Shown here: positions 34,077 to 43,327 of the stretch, piece by piece
How positions within the stretch are numbered: the first letter of the stretch is position 1
Layout of the letters: every line of letters starts with the position of its first letter
From: Dehalobacter sp. DCA
GTDB lineage: Bacteria; Bacillota; Desulfitobacteriia; Desulfitobacteriales; Syntrophobotulaceae
NCBI RefSeq assembly: GCF_000305775.1
Contig: NC_018866.1
Location: 2,437,001 to 2,501,000, forward strand
DNA: 64,000 bases
Reading direction: 5' to 3'
Translations under genes and position numbers: made by a program
The notes under the pieces: generated by a model
Database searches by the model: none
What the model was told of the DNA's origin: nothing
Seen by the model: the letters and a program-made list of their open reading frames with translations, nothing else

Positions 34077-34243
34077 GCTTTTACACTTCCAACCTTGCTA
34101 TCTTCATACCTTCGGTTATTGCTAAGGACTGATTCATCATTACCTTCCAAGCGCTGCATGTTATCTTTACCATATAATCCTTTCATGATCGCCCTTATGA
34201 TCTTTAATTCCTTTTCATTGTTGAATGAATAAAGTATTTGCAT
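34073..34243 (-). CDS. small hydrophilic protein
   Basis: A 56-residue protein (QILYSFNNEKELKIIRAIMK then a Ser/Asn/Arg-rich tail) of unknown function. GGGCGG precedes ATG 34243, and its stop overlaps the start of the next gene (ATGA). The longer frame to 34351 would run through the hairpin repeat and is unlikely. Confidence 0.5.
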   Translation of the reverse strand: MQILYSFNNEKELKIIRAIMKGLYGKDNMQRLEGNDESVLSNNRRYEDSKVGSVKA

Positions 34244-34271
34244 ATTTCCGCCCTCATTTCTCAACTTACTT

Positions 34272-34346
34272 TTATGGATATTAAAAATGATAACAAAAAA
34301 AAATGTCATTATTATGACATTTTTCTTCCATTTGGCATCTATTCTT
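34272..34346 (-). repeat. hairpin repeat element, copy 1
   Basis: Perfect palindrome AAAAATGTCAT-TATT-ATGACATTTTT (34299-34324) with conserved flanks on both sides, 51 bases past the hybrid kinase stop. On the minus strand nine T follow the stem, so it should also terminate transcription. See copies at 37242 and 39134. Confidence 0.75.
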
Positions 34347-34374
34347 TGCACAAGGTTTTCATACTACATGGTTT

Positions 34375-37110
34375 TCATAGAAAGTCCTTTGGCGTAGTTG
34401 TCCGCATCTTCTTTGATTCGTGCCAGGTGATGAACTTCTCAAGTTTGCCCTGAAGAACTCCGAAATGAATAGGTTTAGAGATATAGTCGTCACATCCTGC
34501 GCGGAAAAACTCCCGGATATCTTCCCGGAAAGTCGTGGCCGTTTGCATAATGACGTGAAGGCCTTTCAGCGCCGGATCCTCACGGATCAATTTAAGTATC
34601 GTCATCCCATCCATCACCGGCATCTGAGAATCTAACAGCACGACATGAAAACTTTCTTCATGTAACAACTTCAGTGCAGCCTCTCCGTTTTCGGCTTCTT
34701 GATAATTAAGATTCATCCGGTTAAAGAAATAAGCAATCAGTTTCCGATTCTCCACGTTATCGTCTACCACCAGGATCCGTAATTTCCCTAAGGCCTGTTT
34801 CTGTTTTTCTATATGGAGCTGTTTCATATCAAAATACGCTTTCGGAATCAATCCTAATATTTCCTTCACATCGGAGAATCTCTTCCTGACCTTCTCCATA
34901 TCGGGTGGATTTTTTCTTAGTTCCGCCTCTATTTCAGAGGACTTCTGATAGACCTCTGTCATTTGCAGTGTCCCAGCGCTTCCTTTTAGGGAATGCGTCA
35001 GGGACTGAATCTTTTCGATCACCTGCTCAACAAGGGCATTCTCCAGGGCCTCTATTCTTATCACAATATGATTCAGGCACTCCAGCAGCATCTCAGGAGT
35101 CCCCATCTCCTCTTCTGCTTTGTTAAGCCATCTTTCCGCCATGGCTGTACCGAAGGCCTCCCTGCCTTGCATGACTTGACGGATAAATGAATAGAAGTCG
35201 TCTTCTTGACTGGGCGTTCCGTATTTCAGGGCATTGGCGTCCGCCTGGTAACTGATCCGACCCGCCCTGCCTTTCTTCAGGCGGATGACTGGGACAAATG
35301 CTGTCCGAAAATCCTGTTCCAAATCATCGGCTAACATCTTCATCGTGTTGCTTCCGGTATTTTCATACAGTAGGACAATGTCAGCACTACCGATCATAAT
35401 GCTGTCTTTTGTTTTAGCATCGAAAGGAAGTACTTTTATTGCGACCCCATCGCAGGAACCTCGTTTCACGATGTTCAGAACAACTTCCATATCGACCGGT
35501 TTGCTGCTGTCCACAATCAGGAATATAATCCGCTCATTGCTATTTAGTTCAGTTCCCGCTAAGACCGGTTCGATATAATCCTGTAATTCTATTTCCCCGG
35601 CTTCAGCCGGCAGGGATACGATAAATTCAGAACCCGTACCGGTGCTTTCATACCGAATGCTCCCCCCCATCACGTCCAGCAGGTTTTGCGTGATAGACAG
35701 TCCCAAGCCGGTTCCCCCATATTTTCTTGCATAAGAAGTATCGGCCTGCTCAAAAGCGGAGAAGATTACGGTTTGTTTATCCTCTGGAATTCCGATGCCG
35801 GTATCTTTAACGATGATTTCCAGCTGCCCATTCTGGTAGGTAACCCGGATACTCACGCCGCCAAACTCGGTGAATTTGAATGCGTTCCCCGTCAAATTGA
35901 CCAAAACTTGCATGATCCGGTGTTCATCACCTACGATGATTTCAGGAACAGAAGAATCAATATACACCTCCCAGGATAGGCGGCGTTCCTGCGCTTGAAT
36001 CATAAACATTTTTTTCAGGTTTTCCAGCAGTTTGCGTATGGAAAACCTTTTTTGTTCTATTTGGATCATACCGGCTTCGATCTTAGAAAACTCGAGAATA
36101 TTATTGATCAGGTTCAGAAGATGGCTGCCGGCATTTTTTATGATTTCAAGTTTTTCCCGTTTCTCAGCGGCCTTCTCCTCCTCATACAGGATATTTGTAA
36201 ACCCTATGATTGAATTGAGCGGTGTGCGGATTTCATGGGACATATTTGCTAAGAAACGGCTCTTCATGTTGTTGGCTGCTTCAGCCGCATTTTTTGCGTC
36301 TTTAAGCTTGATTTCATTAATTGTCAGTTCACGGAAGATTGAATTATAGGGGTCTTCAATCCCGGTCTTTACGATGGCACGGTACATGAGGTAGAAGGAA
36401 ATGATTTTAAAGTAATGTCCGACCATATTCAGGATGCCAAAGTTATCAATATAGAGAGTAAAAGACAGTTCCTGAAAGATCGTGAAGACCATCGCAGCGA
36501 TCAACAATTTATAAGTCTTTTCATCGAAATTTTTTCTGTTCTTCCAAAGCAACAAAATACCGGTTACTAAGATAGAACAAACGATGTATTCGCTGATAAT
36601 CTTAAATTCTGTTTGTCCTTGGTTGGCAATAAAACAGATCGGGAAGATTTTCCATACAAAGATAGATGCCAAAAGGACCGCTGTTATAAGGAAATAGATG
36701 ATGATGATTCCCCGGGTCCCGACCCTGTGTATCATTTGATTAACCTTTTCAGGCCAAGCGAATGCGACCAGCAAGGTTAGGCTTTCCATATATCGCGCCG
36801 CAATCCATAACTGATTGGCATAGAAGTCGTAATCCTTAAAAATAGACATCCCCTGGTACGAAAGCGTGTGCAAAAGATCGATCATCGCAACGAAAAGGTA
36901 GCCGATGCTAATAAACACCAGCACTTTGTTTTCCATATATTTTTTGGAATTCCACATGATCAGAAAAAGGGTTCCGGCGATGGCAATGCTGAATAATTCT
37001 ACTAAAGAATGGAACAGTAAGTAATTGAACTTTCTGATAAAAAACAGTCCAACGACGACAATCATCGCGCTAATCATATAATTCAGCGGATTTTCTTTCG
37101 CATTTTCCAT
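34375..37110 (-). CDS. MASE3 hybrid sensor histidine kinase with Hpt and receiver
   Basis: A membrane phosphorelay kinase of about 911 residues. The MASE3 sensor (seven or eight helices) fills roughly residues 10-245; then come HisKA (SRFLANMSHEIRTPLNS, phospho-His), the ATPase domain (N box NLTGNAFKF, DTGIGIP, GGTGLGLSI), a degenerate receiver-like domain lacking the acidic pocket, an Hpt domain (LTHSLKGSAGTL) and a C-terminal receiver (VLLDSQMPVMDG). The start is ATG 37110, seven bases behind GAGGAA. Its signal is unknown. Downstream partners could be the OmpR regulator at 37329 and the lone receiver at 39219. Confidence 0.92.
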   Translation of the reverse strand: MENAKENPLNYMISAMIVVVGLFFIRKFNYLLFHSLVELFSIAIAGTLFLIMWNSKKYMENKVLVFISIGYLFVAMIDLLHTLSYQGMSIFKDYDFYANQLWIAARYMESLTLLVAFAWPEKVNQMIHRVGTRGIIIIYFLITAVLLASIFVWKIFPICFIANQGQTEFKIISEYIVCSILVTGILLLWKNRKNFDEKTYKLLIAAMVFTIFQELSFTLYIDNFGILNMVGHYFKIISFYLMYRAIVKTGIEDPYNSIFRELTINEIKLKDAKNAAEAANNMKSRFLANMSHEIRTPLNSIIGFTNILYEEEKAAEKREKLEIIKNAGSHLLNLINNILEFSKIEAGMIQIEQKRFSIRKLLENLKKMFMIQAQERRLSWEVYIDSSVPEIIVGDEHRIMQVLVNLTGNAFKFTEFGGVSIRVTYQNGQLEIIVKDTGIGIPEDKQTVIFSAFEQADTSYARKYGGTGLGLSITQNLLDVMGGSIRYESTGTGSEFIVSLPAEAGEIELQDYIEPVLAGTELNSNERIIFLIVDSSKPVDMEVVLNIVKRGSCDGVAIKVLPFDAKTKDSIMIGSADIVLLYENTGSNTMKMLADDLEQDFRTAFVPVIRLKKGRAGRISYQADANALKYGTPSQEDDFYSFIRQVMQGREAFGTAMAERWLNKAEEEMGTPEMLLECLNHIVIRIEALENALVEQVIEKIQSLTHSLKGSAGTLQMTEVYQKSSEIEAELRKNPPDMEKVRKRFSDVKEILGLIPKAYFDMKQLHIEKQKQALGKLRILVVDDNVENRKLIAYFFNRMNLNYQEAENGEAALKLLHEESFHVVLLDSQMPVMDGMTILKLIREDPALKGLHVIMQTATTFREDIREFFRAGCDDYISKPIHFGVLQGKLEKFITWHESKKMRTTTPKDFL

Positions 37111-37241
37111 AAAACACTTCCTCAGTGAAGGGTTCGGTTCCGCTATATTTTTGGACGGTGCTCCGAACAATAATTTAATTTTAATATTCTTAATTAGATG
37201 ATAATAGATAATAATCCTTCTTTCTTCGATAAATGTTCTTT

Positions 37242-37310
37242 TACGGATACTAACAAAAAAAAATGCCATTATTATGACATTTCTCTTTTATTTAGAATCT
37301 ATGCTCCAGA
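37242..37310 (-). repeat. hairpin repeat element, copy 2
   Basis: ATGCCAT-TATT-ATGACAT hairpin (37259-37282) with the same A/T flanks as copy 1, 47 bases past the OmpR-regulator stop and 149 bases before the kinase start. Confidence 0.72.
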
Positions 37311-37328
37311 TCTGATGAAAAGAGTTCT

Positions 37329-38027
37329 TTACAGGGGCTTCACTCCCAGTTTGTATCCGACTCCGTGTACCGTTTTGATGTAATAGGGATTGGCAACATC
37401 CGGTTCAATCTTTTGCCGCAGACGTTTTACCAGTGATGCAACGACTGAATCACTTCCAAAATAGTCAGTTTCCCAAATTTGGTTAAGGATCAGGTCTTTC
37501 GTAAAGACCTGATCAGGACGGTTGGCAAGTAACCAGAGAAGCGCATATTCCTTGGGGGTCAGATCAACCTCTTGGCTTCTTACCATGGTTGTGCGGCTGG
37601 TATTATTAATCGTCAGGCCAGGAAGTTCCACGATATCTCGAATATTTTCCAATCGTCCATGTTCTTTAACCCGGCGCAATACCGCTTTAATACGTAAGAT
37701 AAGTTCCGTACTGTCAAACGGTTTGGTGATATAGTCATCACATCCTAAAATAAGTCCGGAAATCTTATCTGCATTGTCTTCCTTGGCCGTCAAAATGATA
37801 ATCGGCAGATTACTTTCTTTCCGTATTTTGCGGATAACTTCAAATCCATCCATCCCGGGCATCATGATATCGAGCAACAGCAGATCTGGTTTGTAATTCC
37901 GATACTCCGTGCTGACTTCCGTACCGTCTCCGACAACCTTTACATCATATCCTTCGCGGCTTAATAAGATATGCAAGAATTGCCGGATACTGGTGTCATC
38001 TTCTGCAACCAGAATTTTTGTTTTCAA
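37329..38027 (-). CDS. OmpR-family response regulator
   Basis: A 232-residue regulator: receiver domain (residues 1-120) with acidic pair ED, phospho-acceptor Asp in DLLLDIMMPGMDG and Lys in ITKPFD; then a winged-helix DNA-binding domain ending in IKTVHGVGYKLG. The start is taken as TTG 38027, since AAGGAGG lies eight bases upstream; the frame extends eight codons further, into the ribosome binding site. It lies between the HisKA-only protein gene and the large hybrid kinase on the same strand. Confidence 0.9.
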   Translation of the reverse strand: MKTKILVAEDDTSIRQFLHILLSREGYDVKVVGDGTEVSTEYRNYKPDLLLLDIMMPGMDGFEVIRKIRKESNLPIIILTAKEDNADKISGLILGCDDYITKPFDSTELILRIKAVLRRVKEHGRLENIRDIVELPGLTINNTSRTTMVRSQEVDLTPKEYALLWLLANRPDQVFTKDLILNQIWETDYFGSDSVVASLVKRLRQKIEPDVANPYYIKTVHGVGYKLGVKPL

Positions 38028-38095
38028 GATGACGACCTCCTTCTCACTCAATAGCCAATACAGCCGTATAACAGATTTGATTTCCTACGCCATCC

Positions 38096-38308
38096 CTAGG
38101 GAACTTGTTCCGAACCGGCTTTGCCAGCCTGGATTTTTGCTTCATCCACAATCTCATTGAATACTTTCAGCAGTGATTTTGTCGATGACTTTATGACCAT
38201 CAGATATTCCCGCTGTTCATCCGTGACTTCCGTCATCAGTGTCAAATCAGTCATACTCATAATTCTTGTCATATACGTGCGAACTTCATGACTCTTATCT
38301 AGGACCAT
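38096..38308 (-). CDS. HisKA-only histidine kinase fragment
   Basis: About 70 residues comprising just a histidine-kinase dimerisation/phosphotransfer domain: SHEVRTYMTRIMSMTDLTLM, then TDEQREYLMVIKSSTKSLL and IVDEAKIQAGK. The ordinary SHEIRTPMNG has become SHEVRTYMTR, losing the conserved Pro, and no ATPase domain follows. It may be a remnant of a hybrid kinase or a working stand-alone dimerisation partner. GAGGAG lies upstream of ATG 38308; the exact start is uncertain. Confidence 0.6.
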   Translation of the reverse strand: MVLDKSHEVRTYMTRIMSMTDLTLMTEVTDEQREYLMVIKSSTKSLLKVFNEIVDEAKIQAGKAGSEQVP

Positions 38309-38414
38309 CACAAGAAGCACACTCCTCAAAGCGTCTTACCGCCTAAGATATATCTCAACATATTCCACGTTTTCTCGTCATTTCCTCCTCAAATGGCAGT
38401 ACCTCCAGCGAAAA

Positions 38415-38459
38415 AATCATAAAGGCCAGAACGTCTGAAGACGCCTGACCTTTATGATT
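38415..38459. terminator. hairpin terminator after the DoxX gene
   Basis: AATCATAAAGG / CCTTTATGATT, 11-bp perfect stem with an inner hairpin, 40 bases past the DoxX stop on the minus strand. Confidence 0.7.
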
Positions 38460-38498
38460 ATATTACAATTTTAGGGGTTACAGGGTACTCTACATTAT

Positions 38499-39062
38499 TT
38501 AGCAGCTTGTGTGGTTAACGCTATTTGGCAATAAGTGCATACCTTTTCTGGCCCTTAAAAATCCATCGATTCCGATAAGCTCCGCATATTTTGAGAATTT
38601 CAACATCGCTAAGTTTGTCCAGATATAACCAAAGTTGTTAAACGATCCACTGGCCATGAATTGCGTATTCATAAACATTGCAATGAAGGCGAACCAGAAA
38701 ATTCTAAATCCAAGAATCATGGAGAGACCTATCGTAATCTCAAATATAACGACGAGCGTATCCGTTACTCCTGGCATACCTAAGAAGAAAGTGTTGGCAA
38801 TCCAGGCGAATGCTTTGTTAATATAAAGTGGATCAAACCTTGTAACTTCAGGTCCGGCAATATTCGCAACAAGCTTCGTGATCAGCCCCGCTGAATGGAT
38901 GTTTCCATCAGAAAGCCATGTTAACTTGTGAAGCCCGGAGGTAAGCCAGCCAAACCCATAGATAAGTCTAGCGATGGTAAAAACAATGACGAGAAAGGCT
39001 GCTTTGCCATTCTTCATTTCGGCTGTTACTGAATCAATATAACTTTTCATTGCTGTAGACAT
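38499..39062 (-). CDS. DoxX-family membrane protein
   Basis: A 187-residue protein with four membrane helices of the DoxX/DoxD type (VIVFTIARLIYGFGWLTSGLHKL first, then GVTDTLVVIFEITIGLSMILG and the C-terminal pair). DoxX proteins are quinone-linked membrane subunits, for example of thiosulfate:quinone oxidoreductase, or redox/stress membrane proteins. The start is ATG 39062 with GGAG upstream, not the longer frame. It follows hairpin element copy 3. No enzyme partner is adjacent. Confidence 0.82.
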   Translation of the reverse strand: MSTAMKSYIDSVTAEMKNGKAAFLVIVFTIARLIYGFGWLTSGLHKLTWLSDGNIHSAGLITKLVANIAGPEVTRFDPLYINKAFAWIANTFFLGMPGVTDTLVVIFEITIGLSMILGFRIFWFAFIAMFMNTQFMASGSFNNFGYIWTNLAMLKFSKYAELIGIDGFLRARKGMHLLPNSVNHTSC

Positions 39063-39133
39063 TCTTTCCATCTCCTTTTTCTTTGTATCAACGCTATTTT
39101 CTAAACGCCATGCTATTTCGGGAAAAACAAGGT

Positions 39134-39205
39134 GGCTTTTATAGGATGATAGCAAAAAAAAATATCATTTTTATGACATTTTTCTTTTATTTAGACGTTA
39201 TTCTT
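39134..39205 (-). repeat. hairpin repeat element, copy 3
   Basis: ATATCAT-TTTT-ATGACAT hairpin (39158-39184) with the shared flanks, 35 bases past the lone receiver's stop and 96 before the DoxX start. Confidence 0.72.
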
Positions 39206-39218
39206 TTTACTTGTGATC

Positions 39219-39668
39219 CTATTTTGCCCATCTCTCGACCATTTCATAAAATGCACTTGTTTCGACAGGCTTCGTTAAATAATCATCCATTCCTGCGTTA
39301 ATACAGGTCTCCCTGACCCCTTCTAACGCATCAGCCGTCATAGCGATAATGGGTGTGTGTGCGCCTCGCTGACGCTCTAATTGTCTGATTGCTTCCGTTG
39401 TTTGGTAACCATCTAATCCCGGCATCTGACAATCCATTATGATGATATCAAATTCCTGTTTTTGATAAGCATCGAGGGCAGCATACCCGTCCTCTGCCAA
39501 GACAACTTTCCAGCCCTTGCGCAAGGAAAATTTTTCAATCACAATCCGGATGATCTCATCGTCCTCCACAATGAGAAGCGTTAACGGCTTTTCTTCGACC
39601 TTAATTTCGGAGTCACGGATTTCATTTTTTTTGTCATCTTCTTCCACGGCCAAGTCCAGTACCTCCAT
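39219..39668 (-). CDS. stand-alone receiver (CheY-like) protein
   Basis: A 149-residue protein: a charged N-terminal tail (1-30) and a receiver domain (31-147) with acidic pair EDDE, phospho-acceptor Asp in IIIMDCQMPGLDGYQ and Lys in DDYLTKPVE. The sequence is of the hybrid-kinase C-terminal type (the MDCQMPGLDG form), so it may be split off from such a kinase, like the HisKA fragment 900 bases downstream. It could be a phosphate sink for the Hpt domain of the MASE3 kinase. Confidence 0.85.
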   Translation of the reverse strand: MEVLDLAVEEDDKKNEIRDSEIKVEEKPLTLLIVEDDEIIRIVIEKFSLRKGWKVVLAEDGYAALDAYQKQEFDIIIMDCQMPGLDGYQTTEAIRQLERQRGAHTPIIAMTADALEGVRETCINAGMDDYLTKPVETSAFYEMVERWAK

Positions 39669-39751
39669 TTCCGTCTATCCCCCCTTTGCGGTTCCATTCT
39701 CTAGAAACGCAGAGGGGAGTTTTATGACAAATATATTAAGAGGAGCTTCTT

Positions 39752-39871
39752 ATGGCACTATATATCCTATGGCCTGTCTCTTATTGGTTCATTTTTACCC
39801 GGATTATTAACCATCAGCATCAGCGCCATGGTCAGCCCCCTGAAAATATCAATGCATTCCAGCCGGATTGA
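39752..39871 (+). CDS. possible small membrane peptide
   Basis: A 39-residue frame beginning ATG 39752 directly behind GAGGAG with six bases spacing. The first half is hydrophobic (ALYILWPVSYWFIFTRII), the second polar. It is the only coding signal in 39669-40015. The same upstream sequence (AGAAAC...GGGAGTTTTRTGACAAA) recurs near 47600. Support is the ribosome binding site only. Confidence 0.3.
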   Translation: MALYILWPVSYWFIFTRIINHQHQRHGQPPENINAFQPD

Positions 39872-40015
39872 ACTGTTAAGATTATCTGATTTACTTGCAA
39901 GCGTCATTTTTTACCTCAAATCTTTTTTCTACTGCTGAAACAAGGCAAAGTTATCCTGCCAAATGTAAATTTCTAGCAATAGTATAGCAAAAATGACGGC
40001 GGTTTTCACCTGAAT

Positions 40016-42064
40016 TTAATTATTTTCCAGCTCCCTGAGATATCCCTTTAATTCTTCCGAAACATCCGTATCCATATTGACATGATTTTCCCATGAACTA
40101 TTACTGGTACCATTTCGAATGTTGAAGCGCACAATGACAACATTGCTGCTATTGTAACCCGGACTTGGATCAATATTTAATAATTCCTCAATCACTTCAG
40201 GATCTTTAATTTCTACCTTCTTGGGAATTACTGCTTCGTCTGAATTTCTTGCATTATTTGCTATCATCCTTTCTTCGTAGTTTTCCAGCTCAACAGATTC
40301 GATGTTCTCCAATAGCAGGGCAAATTGGTCGTAATATCCCTTTTCTTCAAGCCACTTTTTGAGCGAAGTAAAACTGCTTTGAAGCATGATGTTTGTCGTT
40401 TTATCTTCATTGTTAACGACTGATATGTTGATATGTTCCTGCTTTTTTGACGCCATTTCTTGATAGGACATTTTACTTATTTCATCTTTCAGAATTTCTG
40501 TAAATTCCTTAAGATCCGTGCTGTCTGTGAGAATTACAGGCTTTTTGCCGCTGCGACCATCGCTGAGTGTGATGAGTTTTATATCCTCCGGCTTTAGGCT
40601 TATTGCCGGGAATATCAAGCTTTTATACTCACCGGATTCATAAATCGGTTTTAACAAAGCAGCATCCTTCTGATCGGCTTCATTAACTTCGTATTGCCTG
40701 ATGAGATAGCCCCCATTTTTCAGCGTATAAATAAGATAACGGGGTTGGCCTTCAGCCTTATTCCTTTCTTTTATCAAATATCTGTGAAGCTCAGTCATTC
40801 TTGCAATATTATCCTTGCTTTCAAAGAACAAAGGATTGTTATTTTCGAGGTAACGTTTTCCGTACCAATATTCCAGGTATTCCGGATTTTTTTCTTTTTC
40901 ATAATAAACCCACAGTCCCATGTCATACCCCAAATAAACCTTGTCTACTTCTTCAGGGTTTGGTACACGGTTAACAAAACCACCAACGTCCAGAGAGATA
41001 GCTCCAAAAAGTATCAGAATCACAGCCGAATAGTACAGATAACCCTTATAGAAATGCAAAACCTTGAAAGATTTATGAATCAAAATTTCGGCAACAAAGT
41101 ACCCCAGGACCGAACCGAAAAAATAGCCAATAATCAGCAAGGGAAAAGACTGTCCGGCAAGACTGCAGAAATAGGATCCTCCAATAAGCATCAAACAGAA
41201 GGTTACCCCATATTTGAATACCGGGTATAACGCGGGAAAGGCAATAATATCTCCGGCCGTTTCGAGTTTTCTGTATTTGTAAGCCAACCATCCCAATCCA
41301 AAAAATATGACTGCCGCTATGAGGTATGTAATAAAGTATCCGACAGTATGCACCGTATACACTGTTCCCTGCGGCATCCCATTCAAGAGCAAAAATATCG
41401 GATAAGTATTCTCGAAAGCCAGCGAGTAGGTATTGGCGAATCCGTACAATAATTGCCCTAAGCTGTAGGTAATCAACGTATAAATTCCCACCGGCAGTAC
41501 CTGAAAGATATAAGTAAACACGATTTGGGCGATGGAAGATCCGGTGAGCATGCCAACAAATACAGTTACACTGTAAAACAAGACACTGAACAACACGTGT
41601 AATCCCAGCCACATTAATATCTTAGGCAGCGTATAAAAGCTTCCGAGTACCGTAACGTATTTTAACAGTATGAGAATGAAACAATTCAGCACTGCAGGCA
41701 GCAGTAAAAGAACGAGGCCTGAAAAACAATGGCTGGCATATTGAGAACTCCTGTTATATGGCAAACTGTGCATCATCACGGATGACTTGTCTGCCTGCAA
41801 GTATCTGAATATGAACACTGCCAATAAAACCGGCACCGTACAGATTAGAATATTCTGAAGCCCGCTCTCTGAAAGGCCTAACGCCCTATCTACAGTATCT
41901 TGGAGCCATTGTGCATCAAAAATTTCTAATTTCAGGGTATCCATCAGGTTCCTGAAAGGCATATCAATAAAAAGAGCCAGTGCATACAGGGCGCTTAGCC
42001 ACCAGTAACGTTTAAAATCACTTAAGATCAACGCTTTTTTAAATAAGGATATTTTGAATGTCAT
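40016..42064 (-). CDS. ABC transporter permease of a YtrA-regulated operon
   Basis: A 682-residue membrane protein with about ten helices in its first 350 residues and a long, mainly extracytoplasmic C-terminal part (350-680) containing degenerate repeats of mixed strands. This resembles the large permease of YtrBCDEF/ YxlG-like ABC systems of Firmicutes. The start is ATG 42064 behind GGGAGG, overlapping the ATPase gene by 26 bases. The substrate is unknown; such systems respond to cell-wall-active agents. Confidence 0.8.
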   Translation of the reverse strand: MTFKISLFKKALILSDFKRYWWLSALYALALFIDMPFRNLMDTLKLEIFDAQWLQDTVDRALGLSESGLQNILICTVPVLLAVFIFRYLQADKSSVMMHSLPYNRSSQYASHCFSGLVLLLLPAVLNCFILILLKYVTVLGSFYTLPKILMWLGLHVLFSVLFYSVTVFVGMLTGSSIAQIVFTYIFQVLPVGIYTLITYSLGQLLYGFANTYSLAFENTYPIFLLLNGMPQGTVYTVHTVGYFITYLIAAVIFFGLGWLAYKYRKLETAGDIIAFPALYPVFKYGVTFCLMLIGGSYFCSLAGQSFPLLIIGYFFGSVLGYFVAEILIHKSFKVLHFYKGYLYYSAVILILFGAISLDVGGFVNRVPNPEEVDKVYLGYDMGLWVYYEKEKNPEYLEYWYGKRYLENNNPLFFESKDNIARMTELHRYLIKERNKAEGQPRYLIYTLKNGGYLIRQYEVNEADQKDAALLKPIYESGEYKSLIFPAISLKPEDIKLITLSDGRSGKKPVILTDSTDLKEFTEILKDEISKMSYQEMASKKQEHINISVVNNEDKTTNIMLQSSFTSLKKWLEEKGYYDQFALLLENIESVELENYEERMIANNARNSDEAVIPKKVEIKDPEVIEELLNIDPSPGYNSSNVVIVRFNIRNGTSNSSWENHVNMDTDVSEELKGYLRELENN

Positions 42065-42938
42065 AGCCCATTCCTCCCAATTCATAAATAAAAATTTCTT
42101 CCAGCGTCAGGGGAAGTACATCCAAAATAACCGGATTGGCTGATTTTACTTTTTGCATTAATTCGTCCTTATCTCCTCTGGCGATGAGCAGCAGTATGCT
42201 TCCTGTCTGGGTCTTGTGCAAAATATGTGTATCTACGAGGAATCCCTCCGGAATGCTATCAGAGAATGCGATCTGAAATTTGTGGATATCCGATTTCATG
42301 TCATCCAGTTCTCTCTCCACAACGATTTTTCCATTGTGAAGAATCCCGACGTGATCACAAACATCTTCCAGCTCTCTCAGATTGTGGGATGACACCAATA
42401 CGGTTACCTCTCTTTCGGCGACATCCTGAAGTACAAGACTCCATACCTTTTTTCGCATGACAGGGTCAAGACCGTCGACGGGTTCATCAAGGACCATCAC
42501 GCTGGGCATTGCGCAAATCCCCAGCCAGAAGGCCACCTGTTTCTGCATCCCTTTCGAGAGTTTGACAACCCTTCTCTTGCTGTCGATAGGAAATACCTGC
42601 TTTAATTGCTCGTACCTGTTCCAATTCCATTGGGGATATATTTTTGCGTAAAACTTTGCTGTTTCATCGATGCTGTATTGAGAAAAGAAATACAAATCGT
42701 CAGGTATGTAGACCATTCGGGCCTTAACCTCAGGATTTTCATAGACCGGCTGATGGTCAATCGCCACTGTGCCTTGATCCTGGCGGTATAATCCGGTTAA
42801 ATGCTTAATCAGCGTAGTTTTTCCGGCACCATTCGGCCCAAGCAGGCCATATACCGATGCTTTCCTGACATTAATATTTAATTCATTCAAAACTTTATTT
42901 TTGCCAAAATTCTTCGTCAGATTTTTAACCTCAATCAA
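42039..42938 (-). CDS. ABC transporter ATP-binding protein
   Basis: A 299-residue ATPase: Walker A LLGPNGAGKTTLIKHL (about 32-47), the signature VKLSKGMQKQVAFWLG, Walker B SVMVLDEPVDGLDP and the switch His in VSSHNLRELEDV. The C-terminal 80 residues are the usual exporter extension. It overlaps the GntR gene by eight bases and the permease gene by 26, so the three are one transcription unit. Confidence 0.92.
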   Translation of the reverse strand: MIEVKNLTKNFGKNKVLNELNINVRKASVYGLLGPNGAGKTTLIKHLTGLYRQDQGTVAIDHQPVYENPEVKARMVYIPDDLYFFSQYSIDETAKFYAKIYPQWNWNRYEQLKQVFPIDSKRRVVKLSKGMQKQVAFWLGICAMPSVMVLDEPVDGLDPVMRKKVWSLVLQDVAEREVTVLVSSHNLRELEDVCDHVGILHNGKIVVERELDDMKSDIHKFQIAFSDSIPEGFLVDTHILHKTQTGSILLLIARGDKDELMQKVKSANPVILDVLPLTLEEIFIYELGGMGYDIQNILI

Positions 42939-43317
42939 TTTTCTTGCCCTCCTTCTTTGAATATATTTCTTCGATCCTGGAAATAAGCTGTTCTTTAGGT
43001 ATATTCATATAGGCAAGCTCTGAGATAAGTTTGTCTATCTCCAGCATCAAGTCACCCCTTCTTGCTTGATTGACTTTGTCAGCAAAGGGTGTAACAAAGC
43101 TTCCTTTGGCACGGATGGCGTATATATATCCTTCCAGCTCCAGATCTTTGTAAGCTTTCTGAATGGTATTGGGGTTTATGGTGAGAGACTGGGCCATTTC
43201 ACGAACAGACGGGACCCTTTCATTGGGTTTTAAGACGCCGCTGATGATAAGTGCTTTTAATTTCTCCTTAATCTGTTCATATAAAGGCCTATGATCCAAA
43301 TAATCCAATTGAAACAT
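42931..43317 (-). CDS. GntR/YtrA-family repressor
   Basis: A 128-residue regulator of the short YtrA type: GntR winged helix (residues 8-75, with GVLKPNERVPSVREMAQSL and NPNTIQKAYKDLELEGYI) and a brief helical dimerisation tail instead of a ligand domain. YtrA-type repressors control the ABC operon they head. The start is ATG 43317, behind GGAGG. A clear inverted repeat upstream is the probable operator. Confidence 0.9.
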   Translation of the reverse strand: MFQLDYLDHRPLYEQIKEKLKALIISGVLKPNERVPSVREMAQSLTINPNTIQKAYKDLELEGYIYAIRAKGSFVTPFADKVNQARRGDLMLEIDKLISELAYMNIPKEQLISRIEEIYSKKEGKKID

Positions 43318-43327
43318 CGTTACCTCC

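Noticed and set aside
34073-34351. Longer start (92 residues) for the small gene before the cupredoxin operon
   Set aside because: It would be translated through the hairpin repeat; GGGCGG before ATG 34243 gives a better start.
34272-39205. The three-copy hairpin considered as a MITE or insertion-sequence remnant
   Set aside because: No target duplication or terminal repeats, and all copies lie at a fixed distance after signalling genes.
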